A program made the position numbers and the translations under genes. Positions 15,600-26,963 of a stretch of 64,000 nucleotides of DNA are shown piece by piece. The first letter of the stretch is position 1. Each line of letters starts with the position of its first letter. This DNA comes from MR-S7 sp000400995 (lineage in GTDB: Bacteria; Pseudomonadota; Gammaproteobacteria; Burkholderiales; Burkholderiaceae_C): the NCBI RefSeq assembly GCF_045291395.1, contig NZ_CP152342.1:4526001-4590000 (forward strand), read 5' to 3'. The notes beneath the pieces are model-generated. The model worked only from the letters and a program-made list of their open reading frames with translations. It was not told the DNA's origin and made no database searches.

Positions 15600-17051
15600 A
15601 TGGATATCCCAAAAAGCGAGCTTTTTGCGGTCTTGCAGCAGTTCAACCCCTGGTGGACGGGCGCCCCCATGACCGACCTGCCCCACTGGCAGCGCTTCGC
15701 CGCGCGCCTGTTGTGGCAATGGGCGACCGACCCGGACAACAAGCGCGCCCTGCTCCTCACCGGCGCGCGCCAGGTAGGCAAAACCACGCTGCTGCGGCAG
15801 ACCATCCGGCAACTGGTCGCATCCGGCATGGCACCGGGCCAGGTGCTCTACGCCACGCTCGACCATCCCCTGCTCAAACTGGCGGGCCTGCAACGCACCC
15901 TCGAAGCCTGGGACGAACTGCACCCACCCGCCGCAGGCCAGGTGCGCTACGTCTTTCTGGACGAAATCCAGTACATGCCCGACTGGCAGACCTGGCTCAA
16001 GCACCAGGTCGATTTCAACCGCGGCCTGCGCATCGCCGCCACCGGCTCCGCCGACCCCCTGCGCAACGGCTCCGCCGAATCCGGCGTGGGCCGCTGGGAA
16101 ACCATCCCGCTGCCCACCATGTCGTTCGGCGAATTCCTGAAGCTGCGCGACATCGCCGTGCCGGCCGGCATCCCGGCGGTGCGCACGCTGCGCGACCTGT
16201 TCGACTGGAGCGAGGCCGACTTCGCCCGTGCGCGCGCCGCCGCCCAGCCCCTGACCGGGCATTTCCACGACTATCTGCTGCGCGGCGGCTTCCCCGAACC
16301 CGCCCTCACCCCCGACCTGGCCCGCTGCCAGCGCCTGCTGCGCGAAGACATCGTGGACAAGATCCTCAAGCGCGACATGACCGCCTTCTACGGCGTGCGC
16401 CGCGTGCTGGAGGTGGAGCGCATCTTTCTCTACCTGTGCTACCACGACGGCGGCATCCTCGACATACCCACCCTGTGCGGCCAGCTCGAAGGCGTCAACC
16501 GCCAGACGGCGCTCAACTTCCTCGACCTGTTTGAATCCGCGCACCTCATCACCCGGCTCAAGCCCTTCGGCTACGGCAAGGAAGTGCTGCGCGGCCGCGA
16601 CAAGGTGTACCTGGCCGACGCCGCGCTGCCCGGCGCCATGCTGCTGCTGGGCCAGCAACTGCTCACCCAGCCCGAGCGCCTGGGCGCGGCCGTGGAAACC
16701 GCCTTCTTCAAGCACATCCTCACCCGCTACTGGCGCGAAACGCCCGAGTTCTCGTATTGGATCGAGCCCAAGAGCAAGCAGGAGGTGGACATCATCACCC
16801 GCCTGGGCGAGCGGCTCGTGCCCTTCGAGGTGAAGTACCAGGACACCGCCATCACGCCACGGCGGCTCCTGGGCATGCGCCAGTTCATGGAAAGCCGCCA
16901 GGTGCCGCAGGGCTACGCCATCACCCAGCGCTGGGAAGACTTTGGCCGCATCGCCATGACGTCCGCGAACAAGGCCACGCCGGACAAGCCCATTGGCGAG
17001 GTCGTTGCCATACCCGCGCCGCTGGCGTGCTACTGGATGTCGGAGATTTGA
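15600..17051 (+). CDS. AAA_14/DUF4143 ATPase inside the type I R-M locus
   Basis: 483 residues. The N-terminal AAA domain has Walker A TGARQVGKTT (about 57-66) and Walker B VFLDEIQYM (about 117-125). A winged-helix linker follows, then the C-terminal DUF4143 region with a PD-(D/E)xK-like core (EVDIITRLGERLVPFEVKY). Proteins of this family are widespread and poorly characterised, and often sit in mobile or defence regions. Placed between hsdM and hsdS, 19 bases before hsdS, it may belong to the defence locus. Its role here is unknown. Confidence 0.85.
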   Translation: MDIPKSELFAVLQQFNPWWTGAPMTDLPHWQRFAARLLWQWATDPDNKRALLLTGARQVGKTTLLRQTIRQLVASGMAPGQVLYATLDHPLLKLAGLQRTLEAWDELHPPAAGQVRYVFLDEIQYMPDWQTWLKHQVDFNRGLRIAATGSADPLRNGSAESGVGRWETIPLPTMSFGEFLKLRDIAVPAGIPAVRTLRDLFDWSEADFARARAAAQPLTGHFHDYLLRGGFPEPALTPDLARCQRLLREDIVDKILKRDMTAFYGVRRVLEVERIFLYLCYHDGGILDIPTLCGQLEGVNRQTALNFLDLFESAHLITRLKPFGYGKEVLRGRDKVYLADAALPGAMLLLGQQLLTQPERLGAAVETAFFKHILTRYWRETPEFSYWIEPKSKQEVDIITRLGERLVPFEVKYQDTAITPRRLLGMRQFMESRQVPQGYAITQRWEDFGRIAMTSANKATPDKPIGEVVAIPAPLACYWMSEI

Positions 17052-17070
17052 TGATGGGGGAGGTGGCGGA

Positions 17071-18375
17071 ATGAGTTTGCCGAGGTATGAGGAGTACAAG
17101 GATAGTGACGTGGAATGGCTGGGCAAGATTCCATCGCATTGGAGCGTGCGCCCGCTAAAACGTGCTTTGCGGCTTCTTACCGAGAAAGCAGATCGTCGTA
17201 GTAATCCGGTAGCCCTTGAGAATATAGAAAGCTGGTCTGGAAGATTTATTCCAACAGAAACGGAGCTTGTTGGCGATGGGATTGCGTTCGAACGCGGAGA
17301 TATATTGTTTGGAAAATTGCGCCCTTATCTCGCCAAGGTGCTGTTGGCAGAATCTTCAGGTGAGGCTGTAGGTGATTTCCATGTGATGCATCCAGCAATC
17401 GATGTGCTTCCTCGGTTTGCTCAATACCAATTGCTTGAGCATACGTTCATCGACATCGTTGATGGTTCAACGTTTGGCTCCAAGATGCCCCGCGCAAGTT
17501 GGGAGTTCGTCGGATCAATGCCGTTGGCGACGCCGCTGCTGGAAGAACAAACCGCCATCGCCACCTTCCTCGACCGCGAAACCGCCAAAATCGACGCGCT
17601 GATTGCCGAGCAGGAAAAACTCATTGCCCTGCTGGCCGAAAAGCGCCAAGCCACCATCTCCCACGCCGTCACCAAAGGACTCAACCCCAACGCCCCGATG
17701 AAGGATTCCGGCGTGGCGTGGCTGGGGGAAGTGCCGGAGCGTTGGGAGGTTAAGCGAATGAAGCATCTTGTTCGCGAGAGTATCGCTGGCCCCTATGGCT
17801 CATCGTTGACCAAGTCGATGTATGAGACGTCGGGCTATAGGGTTTATGGGCAGCAACAGGTGATTCCAGATGACTTTTCGGTGGGTGATTACTACATCTC
17901 GGAAGAAAGGTTCGTTGACATGATTCGCTATCGCGTTGAACCAAATGACATTTTGATCAGCGTAATGGGAACCATAGGCCGCGCAGCAGTTGTTCCTCCG
18001 GATGTGGAGCCCGGGATCATCAACCCTCGCTTGGTCTTGTACCGGGTAATCGAGCGATTAGTGATGCCAAGGTACTTGCAATGCTTCCTTAACAACTCAA
18101 CGAGTCAACGGTACTTCTCATTGGCAGCACAGGGTACGACGATGGAAGGATTGAATATGACATCCATTGGTGAGCTTTATGTCGCCCTGCCACCCATCCC
18201 GGAGCAAATGGAGCTATTGCAGTTCATTCAGCAAGAAGAGGAGAAGCTTGATCGGCTCTCAATAGAATCAACGCGCGCGGTTACTTTGCTCAAAGAACGC
18301 CGCTCCGCCCTCATCACCGCCGCCGTCACCGGCCAGATCGACGTCCGCAACCTGACCCCAGAGATTCCCGCATGA
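17071..18375 (+). CDS. hsdS: type I restriction-modification specificity subunit HsdS
   Basis: DNA-recognition subunit, 434 residues, with two target-recognition domains (about 15-155 and 225-385). Each is followed by a conserved helical spacer: EEQTAIATFLDRETAKIDAL near 160 and the QMELLQFIQQEEEKLDRL region near 385. Both TRDs begin with similar segments (WLGKIPSHW, WLGEVPERW). The TRD coding stretches (17100-17510 and 17755-18290) are visibly AT-richer than the GC-rich spacers, as expected if TRDs are exchanged between strains. The start at 17071 follows GGGGGAGG. Its stop overlaps the next gene by 4 bases. Confidence 0.93.
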   Translation: MSLPRYEEYKDSDVEWLGKIPSHWSVRPLKRALRLLTEKADRRSNPVALENIESWSGRFIPTETELVGDGIAFERGDILFGKLRPYLAKVLLAESSGEAVGDFHVMHPAIDVLPRFAQYQLLEHTFIDIVDGSTFGSKMPRASWEFVGSMPLATPLLEEQTAIATFLDRETAKIDALIAEQEKLIALLAEKRQATISHAVTKGLNPNAPMKDSGVAWLGEVPERWEVKRMKHLVRESIAGPYGSSLTKSMYETSGYRVYGQQQVIPDDFSVGDYYISEERFVDMIRYRVEPNDILISVMGTIGRAAVVPPDVEPGIINPRLVLYRVIERLVMPRYLQCFLNNSTSQRYFSLAAQGTTMEGLNMTSIGELYVALPPIPEQMELLQFIQQEEEKLDRLSIESTRAVTLLKERRSALITAAVTGQIDVRNLTPEIPA

Positions 18376-19304
18376 GCGATATCCAGCTTTTCCGGCTCCA
18401 GACCAAAACCGCCACCGAACTGACCGCCTCGGCGGCGGCGCTGGAGCGCAATTTGCAATCGCTGATCGAAGGCCAGATGGAAACCTTCCTGGGCGTGCGC
18501 TTCCTGGCGACGGAATACGCCACCGGCAAGACGCATCGCGGCCGCATCGACTCGCTGGGGCTGGACGAGAACAACTGCCCCGTCATCATCGAATACAAGC
18601 GGCACAGCAATGAGAACGTCATCAACCAGGGCCTGTTCTATCTGGACTGGCTGCTGGACCACAAGGCCGAGTTCCGCTGGCTGGTGATGGAAACGCTGGG
18701 CAAAGAGGTGGCCGACAGCGTGGAATGGTCGGGCACCCGGCTGCTATGCATCGCGGCGGATTTCACCCGCTACGACCAGCACGCGGTGCAGCAGATTCCG
18801 CGCAATATCGAGCTGATCCGCTACAAGCTGTTTGGCGAGGATTTGCTGTTGCTGGAATTGGTGAATACGCAGACGGTGGCCGAACCGGCCTCGGAATCGG
18901 CCAAGCCCGTGCCAGTGGATGCAGGCCCCGCCACCGCGAAGCCGCAAGGCAAGGACAAGGGCTTTGCCGAGCAGTTGGAAGGCGCGGCGCCCGAGATTCA
19001 GGCGCTCTATGCCGACCTGCGTTCGTTCGTGTTCGCGCTGGGCGATGACGTAACGGAAAAGCAGCCCAAGCTGTACGTGGCCTTTCGCAAGCTCAAAAAT
19101 TTCGCCTGCGTGGTCATGCACCCGAACAAGATGCTGGTGATCCTGAAGCTGAACCCCGACACCGTGGCGCTGGAAGAAGGCTTCAGCCGCGATGTGCGGC
19201 AGATCGGGCATTGGGGCACGGGTGATCTGGAGCTGTGCCTGCGCAGTGCGGCTGATCTGGAGCGCGCCAAGCCGCTGTTGGAACGGGCGTACCAAGAGGG
19301 GTGA
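18372..19304 (+). CDS. DUF5655 protein with nuclease-like N-terminus, R-M accessory
   Basis: 310 residues. The N-terminal half resembles PD-(D/E)xK nucleases: IDSLGLDENNCPVIIEYKR gives D...E-x-K spacing. A proline/alanine-rich linker (about 170-200) leads to a C-terminal DUF5655-type domain. The ATG overlaps the hsdS stop (ATGA), so translation is probably coupled. Such proteins are recurrent companions of type I R-M genes, but their function is not established. The E-x-K pattern suggests nucleic-acid cleavage or binding (inference). Confidence 0.8.
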   Translation: MSDIQLFRLQTKTATELTASAAALERNLQSLIEGQMETFLGVRFLATEYATGKTHRGRIDSLGLDENNCPVIIEYKRHSNENVINQGLFYLDWLLDHKAEFRWLVMETLGKEVADSVEWSGTRLLCIAADFTRYDQHAVQQIPRNIELIRYKLFGEDLLLLELVNTQTVAEPASESAKPVPVDAGPATAKPQGKDKGFAEQLEGAAPEIQALYADLRSFVFALGDDVTEKQPKLYVAFRKLKNFACVVMHPNKMLVILKLNPDTVALEEGFSRDVRQIGHWGTGDLELCLRSAADLERAKPLLERAYQEG

Positions 19305-19357
19305 GCGCTCGGCGCTGCGCAATGCCATCAAACAACGCACTTGATTTGAGGGAAGCA

Positions 19358-19741
19358 ATGACCCAACCACCATCTCAACGGCAACTGTCCCGCTGGAACC
19401 GCCGCCAGCGCAAGAAGCACCATGCGGGAGAGTTTCAGGAGTTGGGTTTTGCCTATGGGCTGCGCTTGGCGCAACCGCTGGATCCAGCGCGGTTGGATGC
19501 CTTGATGGATGCGGCCATCGAGATGTTCGAGGCCAATGGGCTGGAGGTCGGTGGTGGCTGGGCTCCCCAATCCGCCAGCGGATTTGTCTCTGCTGCCAAG
19601 GGCTCCGTTACCGAAGCGCAGCGCATGGCGGTTCTGGCATGGCTGCAGGCCTGGCCTGGAATAACCCATGCCCGTGTGGGCGGCTTGCAGGATGCCTGGT
19701 ACGGGGAGTTTGACGATTTCGATGAAGATCGCTCGGACTGA
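19358..19741 (+). CDS. yggL: YggL-family (DUF469) protein
   Basis: 127 residues with the family core RRQRKKHHAGEFQELGF and a C-terminal LQDAWYGEFDDFDED comparable to the FDVWWD end of E. coli YggL, a 50S-associated protein. The N-terminal part matches well and the middle is more diverged. A GAGGGAAG ribosome site precedes the ATG at 19358, which decides against the upstream in-frame start at 19301. Its place between R-M genes looks incidental: a dispersed repeat follows and hsdR comes next. Confidence 0.8.
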   Translation: MTQPPSQRQLSRWNRRQRKKHHAGEFQELGFAYGLRLAQPLDPARLDALMDAAIEMFEANGLEVGGGWAPQSASGFVSAAKGSVTEAQRMAVLAWLQAWPGITHARVGGLQDAWYGEFDDFDEDRSD

Positions 19742-19746
19742 AGCGG

Positions 19747-19806
19747 TTAGCCAAATTGGCCTCTAGCCCTTTTCTATCAAGCGCTGACAGCTATCAAAAC
19801 AAAGAG
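19747..19806 (-). repeat. dispersed ~60 bp repeat, copy 5
   Basis: Reverse-orientation copy between yggL and hsdR: GCCAAATTGGCCTCTAGCCC ... GCTATCAAAAC. It ends 8 bases before the hsdR ATG. Confidence 0.75.
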
Positions 19807-19814
19807 AGACTTGC

Positions 19815-22800
19815 ATGGCCCTCCACCAGGAACTCCACTTCGAGCAGGAAATCTGCGCCTATCTGGCCGCCCACGGCTGGCTGCATGCCGAGGGCGATGC
19901 GGCGCTGTTCGACCGCGCGCACGGCCTGTTCATGCCCGACCTGCTGGCCTGGATGGAGGCGACGCAGCCACAGAGCTGGCAGCGCCTGACCAAGACGCAC
20001 GGCGCGGCCCTGCCCAAGGTGCTGGCCGAGCGCGTGCGCAAGAGCCTGAACGAGCGCGGCACGCTGGATGTGCTGCGCCGGGGTGTGGAAATCCTGGGCC
20101 TGGCGGCGCCGCTGGAGCTGGCGCAGTTCAAGCCTGCCCTGGCGATCAATCCGGCCACGCAGCAGAAGTACGCGGCGAACCGGCTGCGCGTGGTGCGGCA
20201 AGTCACCCATTCGCCCAACAATCCCAAGGACGAACTCGATCTGGTGCTGTTCCTGAATGGCATTGCCGTGGCGACGGCGGAGCTGAAAAGTAATTTCACG
20301 CAGAGCGTGGGCGATGCGGTGGACCAGTACCGCCAGGACCGGCTGCCCCAGCCCAAGGGTGGCGTGGCCGAGCCGTTGCTGGCCTTCCCCGGCGGCGCGC
20401 TGGTGCATTTCGCGGTGAGCCAGTCCGAGGTGATGATGAGCACGCGGCTGAACGGGGCGGACACGGTGTTTTTGCCCTTCAACCGGGGCAACGCTGGTGG
20501 CGCGGGCAATACGCCCAACCCCGATGGTTTCGCCACTTCGTATTTGTGGGAGGAAGTCTGGGAGCGCGAGAGCTGGCTGGACATCCTGCACCGCTATCTG
20601 ATCGGCAAACGCGACGACAAGAAGCAGTTGCAGGCGGTGATCTTCCCGCGCTACCACCAGCTCGATGCGACGCGCAAGCTGGTGGCCGACGTGCGGGAGC
20701 GCGGTGCCGGTCAGCGGTATCTGATCCAGCATTCGGCGGGCTCGGGCAAGACCAACTCCATCGCCTGGACGGCGCATTTCCTGGCCGATCTGCATGACGC
20801 GCAACACCGCAAGGTGTTCGACAGCGTGCTGGTGGTCAGCGATCGCACGGTGCTAGACGCGCAGCTGCGCGAGGCCATCTTCGACTTCGAGCGCACGCAG
20901 GGCGTGGTGGCCAGCATCACCAACGAGCATGGCAGCAAGAGCGCGGCGCTGAAGGAGGCTTTGAGCGCGGGCAAGAAGATCATCGTCTGCACCATCCAGA
21001 CCTTCCCCGCCGCCATGAGCGCGGCGCAGGAGCTGGCGGCCACGCAGGGCAAGCGCTTCGCGGTGATCGCCGACGAGGCGCACAGCTCGCAGACGGGCGA
21101 GGCGGCATCCAAGCTCAAGCAGATGCTGTCCGCCGAGGAATGGGCTGAGTTGCAGGATGGCGGCGAGGTGGACACCGAAGCCTTGCTGGCCGCGCAGATG
21201 GAGGCCAAGGCCGGTGCGCAGGGCCTGACCTATGTGGCCTTCACGGCCACGCCCAAGGGCAAGACACTGGAGCTGTTCGGTCGCAAGGATGAGGATGGCA
21301 AGCGGCAGCCGTTCCATGTGTATTCCATGCGCCAGGCCATCGAGGAGGGTTTCATTCTCGACGTGCTCCAGAACTACACCAGCTACAAACTGGCGTTCAA
21401 GCTGGCCCACAACGGGCAGGAGTGGAACGACAAGGAGGTGGAGCGCAGCACCGCGATGAAGGGCCTGATGCAGTGGGTGCGACTGCATCCGTACAACATC
21501 GCCAGCAAGGTGCAGGTCGTCGTGGAGCATTACCGTGAGAACGTGCAGCCTTTGCTGGCTGGCCGCGCCAAGGCGATGGTGGTCGTGGGCAGCCGCAAGG
21601 AGGCCGTGCGCTGGCAGAAGGCGATTCGCGGCTACATCGAACGCCAGGGCTACCGGCTGGGCGTGCTGGTGGCGTTTTCCGGCGAGATCGACGATCCCGA
21701 GAGCTTCCCCGAGGCCGTGACCGAGAGCAGCAAGGCGCTGAACCCCGACCTGCGCGGCCGGGATATCCGGGAGGTGTTCAAGGAGCCGGACTACCACCTG
21801 CTGCTGGTGGCCAACAAGTTCCAGACCGGATTCGACCAGCCGCTGCTGTGCGGCATGTACGTGGACAAGATGCTGGGCGGCATCCAGGCGGTGCAGACGC
21901 TCTCGCGCCTCAATCGCGCCTACCCGGACAAGGACACGACCTACGTGCTCGACTTCGTGAACGAGCCGGCGGAAATCCTTAAGGCGTTCAAGACGTATTA
22001 CGAGACGGCTGAGTTGGAGTCGGCTACCGACCCGCACCTGGTCTATGACCTGCGCGCCAAGCTCGACGCGGCGGGCTGCTACGACGATTTCGAGGTGGAG
22101 CGCGTGGTGGCGGTGGAGATGAACCCGGCGGGCACGCAAAAGCAATTGGAGGCTGCTATCGCGCCGGTAGCCGACCGCCTGCTCAAGCGCTACAGCGCGG
22201 CCAAGGCCGCCAAGGAGGCAGTCGATGCAGCGCAGGACGCCAAAGCAAGCCAGGTGGCCAAGGATCAGATGGATGCGCTGCTGCTGTTCAAGAACGACAT
22301 GGGCGCCTATGTGCGGCTGTATGCCTTCCTCTCGCAGATCTTTGACTACGGCAATACTGACATCGAGAGGCGCTTCATCTTCTACAAGCGACTGATTCCG
22401 CTGCTGGCCTTCGGCCGCGAGCGTGACACGGTGGACTTGAGCCAGGTGAAACTCACGCACCATACGTTGAAGAAGCAGGGCAGGTCCTCGATGAGCCTGA
22501 ACCAGGACGGCACCTACAAGCTGGCTCCGATGGACGCGGTGGGCAGCGGTTCGGTGCAGGAGAAGGAAAGGGCTTATCTGGCGGACATCATCCAGAAGGT
22601 GAACGGCCTCTTCGAGGGCGAGCTTTCGGAGAGCGACCAACTCGTGTATGTGGATGGCGTGCTCAAGGGCAAGCTGCTGGAGAACCAGACGCTGATCCAG
22701 CAATCGGGCAGCAACAGCCGGGAGCAGTTCAACAACTCGCCCGATCTGCGCAACTCGCTGCGCGATGCCATCATCGAAGTGTGGGATGCCCACCAATCGA

Positions 22801-22931
22801 TGAGCAGCCAGGCGCTGGCCTCGGATCGGGTCTTCGAGGGCGTGCTGGATACCTTGCTGGGGCCGGGGCGGCTGTATGAGCTGCTGCGGGCCAGGTCGGG
22901 CGCGGATGGCATGGGCACATCGGCGCGCTGA
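19815..22931 (+). CDS. hsdR: type I restriction endonuclease subunit HsdR
   Basis: ATP-dependent translocase and nuclease of the type I complex, 1038 residues. The N-terminal PD-(D/E)xK nuclease shows DELDLVLFLNGIAVATAELK (about 138-157). The SF2 motor has Walker A HSAGSGKT (about 306-313), DEAH (ADEAHSS), motif III FTATPKGK, and later motifs FQTGFDQPLLC and LSRLNRAYP. The C-terminal helical domain ends with a coiled-coil-like alanine/lysine stretch. All motifs look intact, so the enzyme should be active. It converges on gyrB. Confidence 0.94.
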   Translation: MALHQELHFEQEICAYLAAHGWLHAEGDAALFDRAHGLFMPDLLAWMEATQPQSWQRLTKTHGAALPKVLAERVRKSLNERGTLDVLRRGVEILGLAAPLELAQFKPALAINPATQQKYAANRLRVVRQVTHSPNNPKDELDLVLFLNGIAVATAELKSNFTQSVGDAVDQYRQDRLPQPKGGVAEPLLAFPGGALVHFAVSQSEVMMSTRLNGADTVFLPFNRGNAGGAGNTPNPDGFATSYLWEEVWERESWLDILHRYLIGKRDDKKQLQAVIFPRYHQLDATRKLVADVRERGAGQRYLIQHSAGSGKTNSIAWTAHFLADLHDAQHRKVFDSVLVVSDRTVLDAQLREAIFDFERTQGVVASITNEHGSKSAALKEALSAGKKIIVCTIQTFPAAMSAAQELAATQGKRFAVIADEAHSSQTGEAASKLKQMLSAEEWAELQDGGEVDTEALLAAQMEAKAGAQGLTYVAFTATPKGKTLELFGRKDEDGKRQPFHVYSMRQAIEEGFILDVLQNYTSYKLAFKLAHNGQEWNDKEVERSTAMKGLMQWVRLHPYNIASKVQVVVEHYRENVQPLLAGRAKAMVVVGSRKEAVRWQKAIRGYIERQGYRLGVLVAFSGEIDDPESFPEAVTESSKALNPDLRGRDIREVFKEPDYHLLLVANKFQTGFDQPLLCGMYVDKMLGGIQAVQTLSRLNRAYPDKDTTYVLDFVNEPAEILKAFKTYYETAELESATDPHLVYDLRAKLDAAGCYDDFEVERVVAVEMNPAGTQKQLEAAIAPVADRLLKRYSAAKAAKEAVDAAQDAKASQVAKDQMDALLLFKNDMGAYVRLYAFLSQIFDYGNTDIERRFIFYKRLIPLLAFGRERDTVDLSQVKLTHHTLKKQGRSSMSLNQDGTYKLAPMDAVGSGSVQEKERAYLADIIQKVNGLFEGELSESDQLVYVDGVLKGKLLENQTLIQQSGSNSREQFNNSPDLRNSLRDAIIEVWDAHQSMSSQALASDRVFEGVLDTLLGPGRLYELLRARSGADGMGTSAR

Positions 22932-23017
22932 CAAGCACTGTCCGGGATAAAGAAAACCTCCAGACAGTTCGCACCAAAGTGCGTCACTGAAAGGAGGCTG
23001 TATCGAAGAAGACGTGA

Positions 23018-25621
<2,604 letters not shown>

Positions 25622-25675
25622 GAAAGGGTCGCCTTCGATCCGGGCGCATCCGCCGGATGGGCGGATGGCGGTATA

Positions 25676-25733
25676 TAGCCAAATGGGCCGCTAGCGCTTG
25701 TCCAGCAAGCGCGGGCAGCTATCAAAACAATAA
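25676..25733 (-). repeat. dispersed ~60 bp repeat, copy 6
   Basis: Reverse-orientation copy (TAGCCAAATGGGCCGCTAGC ... GCTATCAAAACAA) between dnaN and gyrB, ending 4 bases before the dnaN stop. Confidence 0.8.
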
Positions 25734-25737
25734 TTGG

Positions 25738-26844
25738 TCAGATGCGCATGGGCATCACGACGTACTTGAAGTGCTCGTTGTCGGGGATGGTCATCAGCGC
25801 GGAGCTGTTGCCGTCGGCCAGTTCGACCTTCACCATGTCCTGGCCCATGTTGGCCAGGGCGTCGATGAGATAGGTGACGTTGAAGCCGATCTCGATGGCG
25901 TCGCCGCCGTAGTCGATGTCGAGCTCGTCCACGGCCTCTTCCTGCTCGGCGTTGTTCGACGCCACGCGCAGCAGGCCGGGTTCGATGTTCAGGCGCACGC
26001 CCTTGAACTTGTCGCTGGTCATGATGGCCGTGCGCTGCAGGCTGGCCAGCAGCGGCGCGCGGCCCAGGGTCACGCTGTTGTGGTGGTTCTTGGGGATCAC
26101 GCGGTTGTAGTCGGGGAACTTGCCCTCGACCAGCTTGGTGACGAACTCCATGCCGCCGAAGCTGAACTTGGCCTGGTTGTTGGCGAACTGCATCTCGATG
26201 GCGCCTTCCGCGTCCGACAGCAGGCGCTGCAGCTCCAGCACCGTCTTGCGCGGCAGGATCACCTCCTGCTTGGGCACCTCGACTTCGAGGGTGGCGCTGG
26301 CGAAGGCCAGGCGGTGGCCGTCGGTGGCGACCAGCGAGAGCGTGTTGCCTTCGGCCACGAACAGGATGCCGTTCAGGTAGTAGCGGATGTCCTGCACCGC
26401 CATGGCGAACGACACCTGGCCCATCAGCGCCTTGAGCACCTTCTGCGGCACGCTGAACGCGGGGCCGAACGCGGCCGACTCCTGCACCAGCGGGAAGTCC
26501 TCGGCCGGCAGGCTCTGCAGCGTGAAGCGGCTCTTGCCGCCTTTCAGGATCAGCTTGGACTGGCTCGACTCCAGGCTCACCGTCTGGTCGGCGGGCATGG
26601 TCTTCATGATGTCGATGAGCTTGCGCGCGCCCACCGTGGTGGTGAAGTCGCCCGTGTCGCCGCCCAGCTCGGCCGTGGTGCGGATCTGGATCTCCAGGTC
26701 GCTCGTGGTGAGCTGGATCGCGTTGCCCGTCTTGCGGATCAGCACGTTGGCGAGGATGGGCAGCGTGTGCCGGCGTTCGACGATGCCGGACACCGATTGC
26801 AAAACCGCGAGAACCTTGTCTTGTGTGGCCTTCAGGACAATCAT
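25738..26844 (-). CDS. dnaN: DNA polymerase III beta sliding clamp
   Basis: Ring-shaped processivity clamp, 368 residues, three clamp domains. Start MIVLKATQDKVLAVLQSVSG at 26844 with AAAGG upstream; a 41-residue in-frame extension upstream is not plausible. Characteristic ends are LPILANVLI near the N-terminus and YVVMPMRI at the C-terminus. Second gene after dnaA, with a 119 bp gap that holds no DnaA box. Confidence 0.97.
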   Translation of the reverse strand: MIVLKATQDKVLAVLQSVSGIVERRHTLPILANVLIRKTGNAIQLTTSDLEIQIRTTAELGGDTGDFTTTVGARKLIDIMKTMPADQTVSLESSQSKLILKGGKSRFTLQSLPAEDFPLVQESAAFGPAFSVPQKVLKALMGQVSFAMAVQDIRYYLNGILFVAEGNTLSLVATDGHRLAFASATLEVEVPKQEVILPRKTVLELQRLLSDAEGAIEMQFANNQAKFSFGGMEFVTKLVEGKFPDYNRVIPKNHHNSVTLGRAPLLASLQRTAIMTSDKFKGVRLNIEPGLLRVASNNAEQEEAVDELDIDYGGDAIEIGFNVTYLIDALANMGQDMVKVELADGNSSALMTIPDNEHFKYVVMPMRI

Positions 26845-26963
26845 GTCGTCAACCTTTGGTGGTTTTGGGAGGAGTGCGCAGACGGCGCCCTCTGCGAGCC
26901 GTCCAACACGCCATTTTGCCTTTGAAAGGGGCGGCTCCTGCTGGGGTGGCGGCTCACCGGGCG

